Positions 63,278 through 64,000 of a stretch of DNA of 64,000 bases are shown here, piece after piece. The notes beneath the pieces are model-generated. The model saw nothing but the letters and a program-made list of their open reading frames with translations. It was not told where the DNA came from and made no database searches. This DNA comes from UBA10649 sp963842725 (GTDB lineage Bacteria; Actinomycetota; Actinomycetes; S36-B12): positions 186,001 through 250,000 of the forward strand of contig CAWJHN010000003.1 of the NCBI GenBank assembly GCA_963842725.1. Direction: 5' to 3'. The position numbers and the translations under genes were made by a program. How positions within the stretch are numbered: position 1 is the stretch's first letter; every line of letters starts with the position of its first letter.

Positions 63278-64000
63278 CTATTGGAGGTAGACGCGGACGG
63301 GTACCTCGGTCAGCGTGATCGCCGCACCGCCCTGCGCCTCCTGGCAGTTGGCGAGCGGATCGCAGATCAACTGGGTGCCCTCCGGAGCCGTGAAGGGCGC
63401 CTCGCCCGACTCGGCCCAGGCCACGATCCACTTCGTGCCGTCCTTGGAGAAGTTGCACGTGACCGCGGCCGCGTCGGTCGTGCAGCCGTCGAACGACGCG
63501 CCCACGACCCAGTTGTCGAGGGCGAAGAAGCCCTGCTCAGCATCGGAGCCCGGATAGGCCTGGATGCCCAGCAGGTCGTACGGCTTCTGGGTCCAGATGT
63601 ACCAGTACGAGCGGGCCACGTCGTAGCGCAGATCGTCGATGTAGGTGCGGACCACCCAGCCCGCCGCCTTGGCGCCGGTGATCTCCTGCCGGGGCAGGGC
63701 GCCGGGACCGGCCAGGCCGTAGTTCAGCTCGGTGTCCCACAGGGGCAGTTCCGGTGCCCCGGCGGCGGTGAGCATCTCGCGGACCTGACCGATGACGGCT
63801 CCCCGGGCCACCGGGTCCCCGTCGGCCGAGGGGTACGTGTGGATGGCCACCACGTCGATCGGCCAGTCCTTCTCGCCGAGCGCGGCGAGGTAGGCGGGGA
63901 AGAACTTCTGGAAGGGGGCGACGAGCCGGGTGGACGGCGAGGCCGAGACGACGAGGGCCTCAGGGTCGATGGCCTTGATGATGTCGTAGGCCCGCTTGGT
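63278..64000 (-). CDS. Secreted glycoside hydrolase-like protein (C-terminal part only)
   Basis: The gene continues beyond the right edge. The visible 240 residues read RAYDIIKAIDPEALVVSASP, IDVVAIHTYPSADGDPVARG, LPLWDTELNYGLAGPGALPR, VVRTYIDDLRYDVARSYWYI and WTQKPYDLLGIQAYPG. WDTELNYG has the position and form of a clan A (GH-A TIM barrel) nucleophile glutamate. The C-terminal part contains paired cysteines (CTTDAAAVTC, ICDPLANC), typical of exported proteins. It may trim or rebuild the glycan made here. The family cannot be named from this fragment. Confidence 0.7.
   Translation of the reverse strand, partial: TKRAYDIIKAIDPEALVVSASPSTRLVAPFQKFFPAYLAALGEKDWPIDVVAIHTYPSADGDPVARGAVIGQVREMLTAAGAPELPLWDTELNYGLAGPGALPRQEITGAKAAGWVVRTYIDDLRYDVARSYWYIWTQKPYDLLGIQAYPGSDAEQGFFALDNWVVGASFDGCTTDAAAVTCNFSKDGTKWIVAWAESGEAPFTAPEGTQLICDPLANCQEAQGGAAITLTEVPVRVYLQ

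Overview
This is a GC-rich (roughly 65-70%) surface-polysaccharide locus from a bacterium that looks like a member of the Actinomycetota. The evidence is the base composition, frequent GTG/TTG starts, many leaderless promoters (a TANNNT -10 box 6-8 bases before the start codon), and family content (DUF4012, DUF2142, DUF2304, AftB-like GT-C, actinobacterial-type RmlC). The genus cannot be resolved from the sequence. No rRNA, tRNA, CRISPR array, insertion sequence or phage gene was seen. Almost every gene makes a nucleotide sugar, transfers a sugar, modifies a glycan, or exports it.

Region by region. 1-5.4 kb: heptose module (HddC-GmhB, HddA, GmhA; GDP-D-glycero-D-manno-heptose) followed by a DUF4910 aminopeptidase-like protein, a methyltransferase and a DUF6492 protein. 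This stretch is riddled with single-base indels, most likely sequence error. 5.4-12.4 kb: divergent nonulosonate-like module (PseB dehydratase, RmlD-like SDR, NeuB, GT4 on the minus strand; aldo/keto reductase, SpsF, class III aminotransferase on the plus strand). 12.4-17.2 kb: O-antigen ligase-like protein and two polytopic membrane proteins in a visibly lower-GC island containing TTA codons. 17.3-22.9 kb: epimerase, C-methyltransferase-like protein and three glycosyltransferases. 22-34 kb: a long minus-strand operon with repeated ATGA/GTGA stop-start overlaps, containing a giant FkbM-GT-GT fusion, GT4, DUF2142, GT2/DUF2304, a GT2-like enzyme, UDP-xylose synthase and a GT-C-like protein. 34-41 kb: DUF6798-like membrane protein, a Gmd and Gmd-like paralogue pair, an AftB-like GT-C, a rhamnosyltransferase-like GT2 and RmlA. 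41-47 kb: ABC transporter Wzm/Wzt with two glycosyltransferases in one operon. 47-55 kb: secreted Ig-like protein, GT4, sulfotransferase, GT-C-like protein, GT2, DUF1972 rhamnosyltransferase, RmlC. 55-64 kb: polyprenyl-phosphate sugar-1-phosphate transferase, DUF4012, membrane protein, a large secreted FG-GAP protein, and the end of a secreted glycosidase-like protein.

Together these parts describe a complex cell-surface heteropolysaccharide. It starts on a lipid carrier (61598-63133), is extended by about fifteen cytoplasmic glycosyltransferases, and is exported by Wzm/Wzt. It may be further decorated outside the membrane by GT-C enzymes using lipid-linked sugars, and by sulfation or methylation. 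Sugars suggested are heptose, a nonulosonate-like acid, xylose, 6-deoxy-hexoses from GDP-mannose, and possibly L-rhamnose (RmlA and RmlC present, RmlB and a true RmlD not seen here). Isolated frameshifts elsewhere (near 8200, 9838, 12.4-13.3 kb, 22.76 kb, 37.96 kb, 39.68 kb, 41.17 kb, 47.91 kb) mostly look like one inserted base, so I treat the affected genes as probably intact in the organism.
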